Source of the DNA: Phoenix dactylifera
Taxonomy: Eukaryota > Streptophyta > Magnoliopsida > Arecales > Arecaceae
Length of the DNA stretch: 64,000 nt
Direction: 5' to 3'
NCBI RefSeq assembly: GCF_009389715.1
Contig: NC_052394.1
Coordinates: forward strand, 23,614,399 to 23,678,398
Below are positions 49,231-61,500 of the stretch, one piece after another. The position numbers were made by a program, and so were the translations under genes. How positions within the stretch are numbered: the stretch's first letter is position 1; each line of letters begins with the position of its first letter. The notes beneath the pieces are model-generated. The model was given only the letters and a program-made list of their open reading frames with translations. It ran no database searches and had not been told where the DNA came from.

Positions 49231-49694
49231 CCGACAGAAAGCGACCGTCGTCGAAGCGGACGGAGGAAGGTGGACGTTCCTGTTTCTTAAAGAAGAACGA
49301 CCAGCTAGCGGTCGATTGGGACTCCGGCGTCCGGTTCCCCGGCGGCGCTGCCAAGGCCGGCAGATTTATTTTTTTTTGCCTTTTTAAAAGAAGAACGGCG
49401 AGCTAGAAGGCGAACGTGGCAACTTCTCCACAACCGCCACGTCACCACCGCCATGGATTCAGCCGACAGAAAGCGACCGTCGTCGAAGCGGACGGAGGAA
49501 GGTGGACGTTCCTGTTTCTTAAAGAAGAACGACCAGCTAGCGGTCGATTGGGACTCCGGCGTCCGGTTCCCCGGCGGCGCTGCCAAGGCCGGCAGATTTA
49601 TTTTTTTTTGCCTTTTTAAAAGAAGAACGGCGAGCTAGAAGGCGAACGTGGCAACTTCTCCACAACCGCCACGTCACCACCGCCATGGATTCAG
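49231..49694. repeat. perfect 232-bp tandem duplication
   Basis: Units 49,231-49,462 and 49,463-49,694 appear identical base for base, from 'ccgacagaaagcg' to 'gccatggattcag'. Each contains an internal near-repeat of 'ttaaagaagaacg' and 'ttaaaagaagaacgg'. The GC-rich open frames inside are duplicated with it and are not supported as genes. Confidence 0.95.
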
Positions 49695-50684
49695 ATTTCG
49701 ATTTTCGAGAAGGAGGGCCGCGGTGATTTCACCGGGGGTCGATTGGGTGAGATTTTGTGGATGACCGTTGCAACGGAACGGGGCCTTCCGGTAACCTAGG
49801 ATTCTGGTGGGTATGGTACTGTGCTAAGTAAATAGAGTAGAGTGGTGGTGAGACATGTCCACCTGTCATGCACGACATTCCGTACTGGACTGGCGGTTTC
49901 AGATCTTTTTGGCGCCGGAAACCGGATTCTAATTTCCACTCTACACGTCAATGACGTGTTTGGGCCTTTTTACGAGAACAAATAATAATAGCCTCTTTTA
50001 TTTTTTTTCCCTACGACGGGAATATTATATTTTGTGATTTATTTTCCTGTCCCAGTTTGTTGAGCTAACCGCTGATTAATGAATTAATTAGAGAAGGATG
50101 GATGGTAGTTTAAGCAACCGGAGAAGAAAATACTCAAATAGACAAGCCAGTGACATCTTTTGTCGTTGGCTTGTTAATGTTTCTGGTGTTTCCGGACACT
50201 GACCGCTTATCAAAATTCAAAATCTTTTATTAGTAACTGAAATTATTTCATGTTTTTTATTGCAAATTATATCATTCTAGAGTTGGATACAGTGGAAAGA
50301 CGATCTCCTCCTTGCCATCACAAGCTATGACGCTAAAGAACAAAGGACGGATACGTCAAGTTGCCGACGCGTATATAATTATTTAGAAATAAGAATTAAC
50401 AAAGGGAAGAAGGTAGCGTTGCGTGGTAACGCGACGGATGGCGGATAGCGGAGGGACTGGAAATAGATGCTAGGGTTTCGCTTTTCCGCCTTACCCTTTT
50501 TTAATTTTTTGGTTTCTTTACCCATAATAAGTCGCCATATTCTCTTTAAAACCGGGAAGACTTAACCTACCGCTCAACTTCCTACCGTCGATCGACATTC
50601 CCTCCTGTGTCCCCCCCCCCCTTCTCTCTCATCTCGGTTCCACCGGAAAGAGAAATCTTCTCGCTTTCTTTGCTCCTCCTCCTC

Positions 50685-50726
<42 letters not shown>

Positions 50727-50961
50727 CTCCCTCCTTTGTTAAGGGGCCCCAGCGAGTGGAAACCAGAGCAGCAACCCCCCCCCCCCCTCCCTCCCTCCCT
50801 CCATCCCTCCCAAGTGTGGGCTATTATTATTTCTTCTGCAACCAGCAAAATCCCAACTGGAGTAATGTCTACCCTCTCCTTTTTCTCCTATTTTTAGCAT
50901 CTTCCCCTCGACCACCTCCACACCCGGACCTACACCTACTGGTTCTCTTCTGTTCCCCGAA
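49695..50961. other. upstream region of the 50,962 gene
   Basis: Promoter and 5' UTR. There is a TTTAAAA box near 50,545, then a pyrimidine-rich leader with a (CTC)n/(CT)n tract at 50,668-50,723 and poly(C) runs. The region 49,700-50,520 shows no gene. Confidence 0.4.
50689..50723. repeat. (CT)n microsatellite in the leader
   Basis: About 17 CT dinucleotides directly after a CTC trinucleotide run, about 240 bases before the start codon at 50,962. CT-rich leaders are common in plant genes; length variation here could affect expression. Confidence 0.9.
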
Positions 50962-52609
50962 ATGGCGAAAAATCTGGAGGACCCGGAGTTCTGGCTTCCA
51001 TCCGACTTCCTCTGCGACGATTTCTTCGTCGATGGAGGAGAGAAGAGGAGGAGCGAGGCGCAAGCAGCCGGGGTGGGCGATGTTTGCTTTTCCGGCGAGC
51101 TGCCATACGGGTTTGGTTCCAATCCGCCATCGCCGGTGGACTCTGTGACCGGAACCGAAAGCGATGAGGATGACTATATGGCTGGGCTCGCGCAAAAGAT
51201 GGCTCACTGCTTTCTCCAGGACGGCGACAAGGTGTCCTCTGCTCTTCCTTGTGGTGACAACGTCAAGGTATTCTTTCTCAACTTTCATCTTTTGAGGGTT
51301 CTTGGTCGTTGCGTTAGGTGTTACTGTTATTTGGTGTACTGATCTGTGGGGTTTCTTGTGAGAAGATGCGGATGATGACCGGTTCTCCTCAGTCGACTCT
51401 GAGCGCGTGGTCCGCTTCCGGCAAGGGGAGCCCGAACGGGCCTTCGCTGGTTTCCTCACCGTTGTCGTCACCGATGGAGCAGCACAAGGAAGATCCATGG
51501 GATGTGCTGTACGAAGCCGCAGGGCAGGTGATGCGGCTGAGGTTAAACGAACAGAACGTTTACGCCCGCGGCCTCCTCGGGCCGTCGAGGAAGCCTTTTC
51601 CCGCCCCTTCCCAGAACCCCCAAAAAGCCGGCTGTTATAACTCTCCAGTGCTCACCAAGCAGCAGTTGCAGGCGGCTCAGGTAGATCCGTCTGTCCTTAC
51701 TTAAAATATATGGTTGTTCATCATGTTTTCACTCTCTAATCTTTGTGTGTTTTTTTCTGCAGTTTTATCATTTGAAGCAGCAGCAATTAATGAAGCAACA
51801 GCTTTCAGCCGCATGGGGGAGGCAGGGCAGAGCGAGGGTCGTCGGAGGTGGCGGCGGCGGCGGTTATGGAGGAGAGGGGCGGTGCGGCGGCCGGCCACTT
51901 GGTCTGCCACTTCCTCTCCAGAAGCAGCAGCAGCCGCAGCAACACCAACAAGGGTCTGGGATGAGAGCTGTCTTCCTCACCGGACCTGGTGCCAGAAGGG
52001 AGTCTACTGGTACCGGTGTCTTCCTCCCCCGGAGGGTCGGAACTCCAACCGAGTCTCTCAAGAAGCCAGGTAATCATCCTAGCATTCCCCTTGTTTAAAT
52101 GGAATTTGGGTATAATTGTCATTTAAGAAAATCACTAGCTGCTAGTTTTCCAGATCTTGTGATTATTATGCTCGGAGGTTACCCAAACGGAATCATGTTT
52201 TTTAGTATATCAGTTATGTCATTTTCTTCTATCATTACGCGAGGTTTTAGCCTACCGGCATGGTTTCATTCGTCTCTTTTTTTGTTTGGGTAATTATCAG
52301 CTTGTTCGACCGTGCTTCTGCCGGCTAGAGTCGTTCAGGCTCTTAACTTGATCCCGGAGGAATTGGGAGCCCAGCAACGATATCCTGGCGGCTTTGTTCT
52401 TGACCACGGCAAGCCCCCGTTTTCTCTCCTTAAATTTTCTTTCAGATCCCGTTTCGCCTGACTTTTGTTAACTTGTGTATGTTTTGGTAACAGATTCCCT
52501 GGTTGGCCGGAGCAACAATGCTCTATCCCACCCAAAGCGGAACCTCCATCCTCAGCCAGCTGCCGTTCCAAGCCATGACATTCTCCTACCCCCGGAGTGG
52601 ACTTACTAA
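50962..52609 (+). CDS. plant-specific protein, DPEFWLPS...PPEWTY family
   Basis: Exons 50,962-51,267, 51,366-51,680, 51,763-52,069, 52,301-52,408 and 52,494-52,609 give 383 residues. Landmarks: acidic start EDPEFWLPSDFLCDDFF; DSVTGTESDEDDYMAGLAQK; GSPQSTLSAW; EDPWDVLYEAAGQVMRLRLNEQ; a Q-rich stretch (KQQQLMKQQLSAAWGRQG) and a glycine run; the conserved C-terminal block TVLLPARVVQALNLIPEELG, YPGGFVLDHDSLVGRSNNAL, ending HDILLPPEWTY. From memory this is an angiosperm family of unknown function related to Arabidopsis At3g54000/At5g59050-type proteins; there is no enzyme fold, signal peptide or membrane segment, and it is probably nuclear or cytosolic. The fourth intron uses a GC donor, and the exon 2 acceptor is an ambiguous GAGAAG pair. 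The plus shadow frames at 51,407 and 51,714 are not genes. Confidence 0.9.
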
Positions 52610-55600
52610 CTCCTCGTCACTGACATCTCTTGTCGCTTTTACGGGTAGCAAGTAGTCTCTCAGCAGTTTTAGGTTAGGATTTCAACTTCATATTGGAGGA
52701 AACTGGAAAAAAACAGCAGTAGAAATGGTAGGTGATATTTGTCGTGTAGATCTAGACTTGTGTCATTTTGGATTTTGGGAAGGAGGAAGTGCTTGGATGG
52801 ACGAGATCGCTTGATGATTTGCTCGGGTGCCGGGGAATAGACGGATCGCGGGAAGGTCGAAATAAGTCCAGCAGTTTTTTGTTGTTTGGGAAGAAAAATT
52901 ATGAAGTGGGTACCTATATCGAATAAGATAATTTCTTCTATGTTTACTCGCCGAGCCCACCTATTACTCTCTCTTGCAGCCTTTTGACTTGCAAAGAAAG
53001 ACCAAGCATTTAGGCTTGGGTAATAATAATCAGTGTTTGGGTGGTTTCCTGAAGTATATTTTCTCTCCTGTAATTTTTGTTTGAGGGATGGGAGTTATTA
53101 GGACATATGATCAAGATAGAATGTTATCTTGGCGACGATCTGTAAGTGCGTTATCGCTCTATAATGTATTAAGGAATATGGCTTAATGGTAAGTTTTATT
53201 TCTTATTGGGCTTGTGGTTTTTTTGTTCCTTTGTGGTTGTCCATTTTCCTCCATGTCGTGCTGTGTTGTTTTGGATTTTGCTCAAGTCTCCGGCTCTTTT
53301 GGGTTGATGATACTCGGTGACCGGTCAGCTACCCGAACTGGAATCTGTCTGTAATGTAGCGCCCGACAGGCTCTGTTCTTGTGTTGTGCTGAGGCTATCT
53401 TATATCATTTTCACTTTCTTGAAATTTGAATTTGAATCAATTTTTGGACTTTGGTGGGAGAATATGATGGCAAGTTTGGTCGGTAAGACAAAGTGGTACA
53501 TTGTAGAGTCTTATTTTTGGGAGCTTCTATTTTTTGTTATTAAAGTTGTATAAAATATTTATTTTATTTTTGCTAAAGAGAGAGATTATCATGGGAAAAA
53601 AGTATTCCAAATTTTAGTCGGTGAACTAAATATATAGTTTTTTTATTAAAAGAATTAATCCAACAAGAGTTATTTTTTCGTTATTTTTTATTTTTTTCAG
53701 ACGGTTTTTTTTCCTCGGCGGGCTATTCTCCACTTTCTGAACTTCTCTGGGGCGGTTGGTCCTCTCATGTGACCATCATAGGTCCATAGTACTTTTAGAT
53801 AATTATCCAGGTGGTTTTCGATATGCGTCTCTGTGATCTGCCGTTGCCGATCCCTCCATCACCTCTTGTGGCTGTGTTTTTTCTGGCCACGTCAGCCTCA
53901 TTATTGTGCCGGTTCTTGTCCTCCGTTTGCTAATTTGCTTGAGGTCGAAGAAACAGCAGGTTGTAGGGTTTGCCCCGTCGATGGTTGCCATGATGGTCTT
54001 GGTGTTGTAGGGTGTGAAGTAGATCGGGAGGAAGAGTCCTCCAGCTTGTTGATGACCACATCCCCGACCATATAGGTCCCACGAAGGGCGTCAATATCGA
54101 TGGTATTTGATGCGGTAGGAGATGGGCTTGATGATGTAGTATGATTGGATTTGTCCAACGCAAAACTGATGTGTTCTGCGTAGTCAAATAAGAACTATCT
54201 CAATCTGTTTTTAAGACCTGAGCAGATTAGAAACACCATTCTTTGAGAGCTCACATTGGCACAGGATGTGCCAGATGGAGTCTTATAGCTCAGTTAGATA
54301 ATCATTCAGCTCGACATCCATCTTTAATCGACTTAGAGCCCTCTCGTATTGGGCGGTCTGTCATGCTGAGAATTAAAGATTAGTATAGTGGCCCTAAGAG
54401 GTTTCATCATATTCTTAGACGGTTATGATGCAATTTTGAAGAGTTACTGTGCGACCCTCATAGGCTCAGAATCACGAAACGATGATGACAATGATGTTAC
54501 ACTAACAAGCAGGACTTCCATTCGTTTTTTTTTCTCTCACACCATTACCAAATTTTTTTATCTTTTCTGACTTGAGGCTTGGCTACAGCCAACTTCGATG
54601 GGCTCTTAATTTGTTGCTATTTTGCAAGTTGATGGAAGCGATCCATATCAGCACTTCGAAGGTCTTCAACAATAGTATTCTTTTATGTGAGGATGGACCA
54701 AGGATGGTGCGGATTTAGACATTAGCAAGAGCGGTCGGCCATCCAAGTCAGGGCGGGACGATGGATGGCGGCGGTTGGCGGTGGTAGTGGACACAGCCAT
54801 GTAGTTGAGGTTGGTGATGCCAAGCCCGAGCGCCGTAAGGATGATGGCAATGATGGAAATAGCGGTGATGTGAAGTCCGATTTTCGATGAGCTTGGGGGA
54901 TGCTTTTGGCTAGAAAAGAGCAAACCCGAAAGAGATGCCAATGCCCGTGACAACGGTAAGGGAGATGGGAGAGAGAACATCACAACAATGACGAGGGTGA
55001 ATGTGTTGCTGCGGTGGATTTTTTTTTTTTAAAAAGTTTTTTTTAATATTATTATAGATCGTAAAGCTTTCAGTAGAACTTTTACTTTTAAAGTTTTTAA
55101 TTAAAAAAAGTTTGTAATAAAAGGTTATTTACTATTTAGTAACTATATTTTTTCAAATACTATTGAAACTTGATATCTATTTGATAATGATAACTAAACT
55201 AAGAAAATATTTTTGATTAGATATTTATTATAAAGATTATTATATAGTTTTGGCAATTGCTCTAACTATATCTGCTATCAAAAATTGTTATAATAAAATA
55301 TTTTTAGTTTATAATTTTTAATATTTTATGTTAAAAATATAATAAATAAAAAACGTATATATTTATTCTGAAAAATATTATAATAATATAAGAGTCCAAT
55401 TTTTTTAATTAAATATTGTGAGCTTTGGAAGAGTAAAAAAAAAAATTTATGATTTTTTAAAAAGTATTTTTTAGCTGACCAAAATCAATGCGAAACGAAG
55501 TCCAATTTTTCTTCACGTCCGACCTTGTTATACCACAAAGTACTTTGGTCCTTTCATAAATGTTGTTAATGGCGTATACGACAGACGACTCACGACTGGG

Positions 55601-56440
55601 AGGATAACATTGACTCAAATTAAAACTCGTTTAATTAAAACTTTTGATGAAGAAAGGACGTATGGATCAGTCTTGGAAAGTTGAAGCGTCAAATTGCAAT
55701 TCGCACCCCATTTCCCTTTGTTCTTCCCGACCTTTTTTTAAAGTTGGGTCGAGGAGTGGTTGCTTGCGCAGCAGCCGCGGTACGTGCCGCTCCCTTTTTA
55801 TTTTTGCGTACATTCTTTTTGCTTTTGGGTCCTGCGGCACTGCGGTGCGTGACTTGCTTTCCCTGCTCGAACCGGTCAAATCTCTCCTTTGAAAGTGTTC
55901 CGGATAAAGACCACCGAAAGTTATTAAATATTATTGATCATTTTTGCCGAAAAAATCTGTCAGTGATCGTGGTGGCATCGAGCAGGGGAGAAGACTTCCA
56001 GTAGAAGCAGGGTAGTTTGATGGGGGGAAGCAAAGTAGCTTTGTTTTGTGGCGGACTGCACGTTCTTCCTCCTCTGGGGTGTCGTGAGCTCATAAAAATG
56101 GGCAGTCCAGTGTTTCGATATCCGTGAAGAAATATGGAAACCTCAGATGGCCCTACCATGTGCGTGACACGCTGTTGTTGCTGCCGAGTAAATTACCAGA
56201 GGTTGCCATGGTCATGTGATGGTTGTCTGTGGGCCATTTGATCGAACACATCTCGCGCGCCGATGTGTTGCCTGATATTGGACCGGTAGGTGGCGCGGTG
56301 GATTGTCGACTTCTCAAAGACTTCTGGTTGCGGGATGGGCCTCTAGTTTGGTGGCTGCCCAAGAGCCCTACATGCTTCCCAAGCATATTTGCTATCGTTA
56401 TATAGCATAATTCTAGCATACTTGGTCTCTCTTTTGATAC
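52610..56440. other. about 3.8 kb intergenic, no gene supported
   Basis: 52,610-53,200 should contain the 3' UTR of the upstream gene. 53,800-54,990 is GC-richer with minus-strand open frames (MDKSNHTTSSSPSPTASNT and others) that look like degraded element or captured coding text but match no domain. 55,020-55,480 is very AT-rich. 55,640-56,420 has no coding signal. Confidence 0.35.
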
Positions 56441-56700
56441 TTTTTTTTTTTTCTTTTTTACTACAACGGCTGCTCATACGACTTTAATGTGGATGCAGCC
56501 AGCAGAATCAAGAGAAAAAAAGTGATAAAGCGGTGGAGGAGAGATCCTGTGATGCGTTCATAAAATTTTTTCGAAATGTTGGGCAACAAAGGAGACGATC
56601 TAGTGAGCAACTCTATTCACTTTACGGCATACATGTACGGCCTGAAAGACATTACAATTTTTTGCGATGTAGCAGATGTCTCAAAGCAGATTTCACCCTC
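56440..56700 (-). mobile_element. LINE 3' end with RNase H remnant
   Basis: On the minus strand, text equivalent to the 4.5-4.9 kb LINE ends: HVCRKVNRVAH, a stop, then IVSFVAQHFEKIL. This matches the RNase H ending seen at 4,800-4,925 (HINKKTNKATDWIVSFAAHYF). The 3' end runs into an A-rich tail, seen as T/C-rich plus-strand sequence at 56,441-56,460. It is 5'-truncated and has stop codons. Confidence 0.5.
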
Positions 56701-57177
56701 CCTTTAATAGCCATATTTGCTATTGTGCTTGTTCTACACGCCAACAGTGCGTTTTTCATATTTTATGGTTCAAGGGCTCAAACTTGAGAGGTCAGCAAAC
56801 TACCACTCAAAGACCGGCTCGGGGTTTGCATGTACTCCACGCTCGCCCAACGCCAGGCCCTGCCTGTAAGCTATTGGTTATCCCAGCATTATTGCTATTA
56901 ATTATTATGGAATGGCTGTCCAACGACGGCCATGATATCGATCACTTCCGCAACCATACGTGCTCCGTCCTACCTAGACCCCCGAAGTCTTTCGGACAAG
57001 TTTGAATCTGAATATAAACCCGGCGGACCAAACCGAGCAGGAAATATAAGCCTACTATGTTAAACGGACTGGACTTGGATTTTGATTGCAATTTTCAGCC
57101 CAAGACCAGCCCGGCCAAAATTTTAGTGTATATGTATGGCGTAGCCGTCGCCCGGTTTAAAGTTTAAACCAAACTAA

Positions 57178-57945
57178 GGTCCTATTTGGCAAAGCTTTTG
57201 GAGGGTCAGAAAATACTAACTCTCCAAAACCACTTTTGGATGGAATATGGTATTTGGTAAAAAAAACCGGAAAACCGTTTTAGCTTTGCTAGAAAGCTAA
57301 AATAGTTTCTCAGGAGTAGCTTCTTCAGAAAAGCACTTTTAGCATGCATGAGAAAGCTATTTTCATTTATAAAAATTTTTCTTTTTAGACCAAAATACCC
57401 ATGATAAAATATTATAATTATAAAAATATTTTTTTATATTATAGAAATCTACAGAAGTCCCAACAAAGAAAATAAAGAACCCTAAATATCCTTTAATATA
57501 TAATAATAATTACAATATTTTCTATATTCATATTATATTATACTATAAATATAATATTATAATACATTATATTATAATACGTTGATATGTTGTATTATAT
57601 AATATCAAATTATGTTATATTATTAGCTATCGTATACAATATTGCATTACTATATTATAATAATATAATATTATATTACAGTAATATCATACTATATCAT
57701 ATATTTATATATTAATATATATTATATTTTATTATGCTATATTGTATAATACTATGCAGTGTTCTTTATTGTCATTTTGTTATATTCAAAGTATTTTTTT
57801 ATTTTGTTTACCAAACACACATTAAAGTTTTACGGTATTTTAGAAATGTAGTGATCAAACATCAAAAGCCTTTTTGTAAAAGCTCTATTTTAAAAAGCTT
57901 TACTTTTGAAAGTTCTACAGCCAACAGTTTCTGTCAAACTGAGCC
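57178..57945. mobile_element. PIF/Harbinger-like TIR element, copy B (768 bp)
   Basis: The left end GGTCCTATTTGGCAAAGCTTTTGG and the inverted right end GGCTCAGTTTGACAGAAACTGTTGG match copy A at 36,673-38,301, with the same subterminal 'agcttttggagggtc' and the 'ccaaaca-acattaaagt' block near the right end, plus AT-rich middle text. The flanks are TAA and TAG, a mutated three-base duplication. It lacks the GC-rich block and tandem array of copy A and is more diverged. Non-autonomous. Confidence 0.7.
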
Positions 57946-58549
57946 TAGATATCCGAATCAATTGAGTAATAAGCCGGCTAAGATTGGTGGCCCTCGCTCC
58001 GCCACTTATGCTAGTTTTAGGAGCAGCCGAGCTCCTCTCATCCCCTCCTCTTCGAGGATCGAGTTCTCCGGTCGGTTGCCAGCTGCAAGCAGAACCTCCT
58101 CAACCTCTCCCACCTCCCAAGTCTTGATTTGTTCCATCTCTTTTACCCACCCAAAGCTTTCCCTTGTATCTCTCTTTCATGCGGTGCCTGTGTCTCTCTC
58201 GACTAAACTAGCGGGCGCTACATGATGTTCCAATCATTCGCTACGAGATTATTAACTAGCGGCGCGGAGAGATTTTAATGGGCTGGTCCTAGGGCCTGCT
58301 GGGCCAATGGGCCTGTAAAGAAATCATTGAGCCGGCGCTCCGGCATTCCAAACGTCCCACCAAGGCCCCACCGCGGTTTCCCTAAATTTGTACGTTCATC
58401 GAGATTCAAGAATACCGACCCATTGGAATCGCCGTCGGGGAGAGGTCTTCGGGGACCGGACGACTGAAAGGACTAGGGTTTTCAACTGCTACCTTCGTTC
58501 TTGAGAATTTGGGATTTCTGGTCGAAATTTCGCCAGAGAAAGAGGCGAC
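57946..58549 (+). promoter_or_regulatory. PAS1 upstream region with site II elements
   Basis: Three TGGGCY motifs, TGGGCT at 58,279-58,284 and TGGGCC at 58,300-58,305 and 58,308-58,313, cluster about 240-270 bases before the start codon. Such site II motifs mark constitutive or proliferation-linked plant promoters. No clear TATA box is seen. The leader is about 58,430-58,549. Confidence 0.5.
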
Positions 58550-61500
58550 ATGGCCGTGGACGAAGCCGAGGATCAGCGAGAATTCGTACCAAAGAAGAAG
58601 AAATCCGAGGAAGCTGAGAAGAGGTACACCCTCCCATGCTACATCCTCGAAACTGTAGACTTAATGGAGCTTGTGTTCATCTTCTTCCAGTTCTTGTTAC
58701 ATACGATAGGCCCAGCCACGTTTCTTGGGATCCGAATTTATTTCTTGGTAGAAAGATTGGGGCTGTTTGCTTACGGGACTTGATCGCTCAGTATTTCTCG
58801 CGTTGTTTTCAAGAAAATATGGTTATCCATTGTTTTGTTTCTTTTTTTTGAATTTTTAAAGGGAAGCTGCTGTTCAATTTCTTTGGAGCTCGGCTTTTCT
58901 ATTTACGTAGCAGCCGGAAATCTTTTTTGTTATGGTTGTCGTGAAGCAACAATTTTCATTTATGAGCGTCAAATTCTTGAAGTAACTGATTGCCACTCGC
59001 TTCTGCTCTTTAGGAGAAAGAAAATTACTCCTGGAAGTTTGATGAAAGCAATTATCAGATCGGGAGAGGGTTCAGCGAAGCCTGAAGATGGAGATCGGGT
59101 AGAATCTAATTCTTATCCACTTGTTACTACAATAATGCGTTTACGCAATATAATTTTATTGATCTTCTTGAGAACCAGTCTGCTTTGATCTTAGATAATG
59201 ATGAAATTATGCTTTGATCTTTGTTTTCCAGCGGACAGTTCACATTTTCTGCTTCAGTTGTTTGTTTATTTATATTTTACTCGGTAGAGCTTGTTTGCAA
59301 AGTTTATCGCTTCACCTTGTGACCTCTTACATTGCCGTTTACAATATCATAAGCATAACAATAATAATAATAATAATTATGTGGCTGTTATAGGTTGTCT
59401 GGACGTGCTTTTCGTATGACTTCATCATAATTGGCTAATGTTTTGCCTTCTCTAAGTCGACTTAACAAAATGCTTAGACATCCCTCTTGATTTTTTATGC
59501 AGGTCATATACCATTGCACTATTCGAACATTAGATGGTGTTATCATTAACTCTACAAGATCAGAACATGGGGGTAAGCTTGCATTTATGTCACTGAGTCT
59601 CATATAATCATAATATTGAAAGAGTTGGACTGCACACTTTATATGAACTCCTTGAAAGGACTTAATGTTTCGGAATTAATGGTAGAATATCTAAATTCGA
59701 GATCCAGACTGTTGAACATGATTTATGCTAGAAAAAATATCTAGAAATCAAAATTCAGATATTTTGGTTGTCTCTAACATAATCATCAAGTAGGTGTCAA
59801 AATGGATAATTTCAGTAGCATGATACTGTATTTTATCGTATTCTAATCATCAAAACATTAGTGACTTTAAGTCTACCATGCATAGACCGTGATCTTGGAT
59901 TTTCAATTTATGTCTCCTATCATGTATGTACCACACAAGTGTAACTGATACCATTTATTTTTGTACTGATTTGATACCTAGATTATAGAATGTTAAAAAT
60001 ATATAAATTTTGGTTTCTAAGCATTTTTTCATCTTCAAAGGTTTGGATCTTTAATTTGAATTCTCTTTTATTGATTTTATAATCGTTAACTCCTCCATTT
60101 ACAAAGGAGTTAATGTAAAGTATGTAGTCCATCTTCTATTGAAGTATTTCTTTCATCTTGCTTTCCTCAAAAAAAGTGTGTTTATATTTTAATTTGCACT
60201 ATGCCTTAAGTCGCTCCAAGCTTAATGAGAAAGAGTATTTGAATGCTTGGTCATCATCTTCCAATGTGGAACCTTCTATTTCTTACACAAATTTTGACTT
60301 GAAAAAGAGCTGACACTCTTTTTCTTTTTAATAATCTTGTTAAATACATCCTGTTTCTTGATTTTTTTGGTGCATATTTAGAAGCAGTATCCAAATTATT
60401 TGTATTGAACCTATTTGACATGCTTAATGTTGTTAATCTTCAGGCACAATAACACATTAACCAATTACTTGACTTATGAAATCTGGATCTGCCTTGCTTA
60501 GACTAGACATCTGGTGGCAAATGATGTAGTTTTTGGTTAGTGTTGTCATGATGAAGATACATTTCATCAGAAATTTGTAAAAAGACAAAATCATTTTTGT
60601 GCAATAAGATTTTGATGCTCACCCTTGAGAAACAAATCCTGGTGTTTGTTGCTATGCCTTTGTTTCTGTACCTACTTTGGCGAAGACCCATTAATATTAT
60701 AGCTAAAATAACTTTGAGCCATTCAATGCGTGCTTACATATGTTTGTTTATAAATTATTCTATATTTACCTTAATGAGGACTTATTAATAATAAAGTATG
60801 GAAATGATTTTTAGGCCTCTAAACGCATGTTTACCTCTGTTGATTCTCAGTAACACACACACACACTACACAAATAGTAGTGCCTATGATTTTTGACCGC
60901 CACTCAATGCAGGTAAAATTTCGAGATTATTGACATTTATACAACATGTTGACACATCGAGCATGATTTTTCTTTAGAATGCTTTTGCAGAGAGTGTTAC
61001 ATTTTTTTTTTATTACATAACATACAGTCCTTGCCTCTAGCATTTGATGCGTATCTTCTTTTTCCTAGAAAAGGGTAATGACAGATTTCTTTGGCTAACT
61101 ATTTGATGTAATAGGTAAGGGCAGTCCTATCAGACATATCCTGGGGAAGAGCAAGATGATTCTAGGACTTTCTGAAGGCATTCCCACTATGCTGAAGGGC
61201 GAAGTGGCAATGGTATTTTTCTTTAAGCTGTCTAAACTATTTCGTAAATGTATGTGAAGCATAACTGCTTATGTGGGTTGCAAAGGTGTAATCAAGGATA
61301 ACATCGTAGTCTTTAATGATTAAGTTGTTTCTCTATAAAAAATGAATTTTGGTAAGTGCCATACATAAGCTGTACTATATTAAGTAATTTCTTTGTGACT
61401 CTTTGGGTCTTCCATTTTGAAGATTGATGAAGTATTCATTTTCTACTCTTGTAATATGTCCTAAGCAACATAACTTGTTTAAATATAACACTTCTATTAA

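Noticed and set aside
49146-49638. Several GC-rich open frames on both strands
   Set aside because: They sit in the tandem duplication, are repeated identically with it, and show no family resemblance or start context.
53803-54187. Overlapping minus-strand frames of 62-85 codons, possibly gag or captured exon
   Set aside because: Serine/threonine/proline-rich text without any recognisable domain. Left as intergenic.
54270-54300. tRNA-like 'tagctcagttagataatc'
   Set aside because: Matches an A box only. No B box at the right distance and no cloverleaf.
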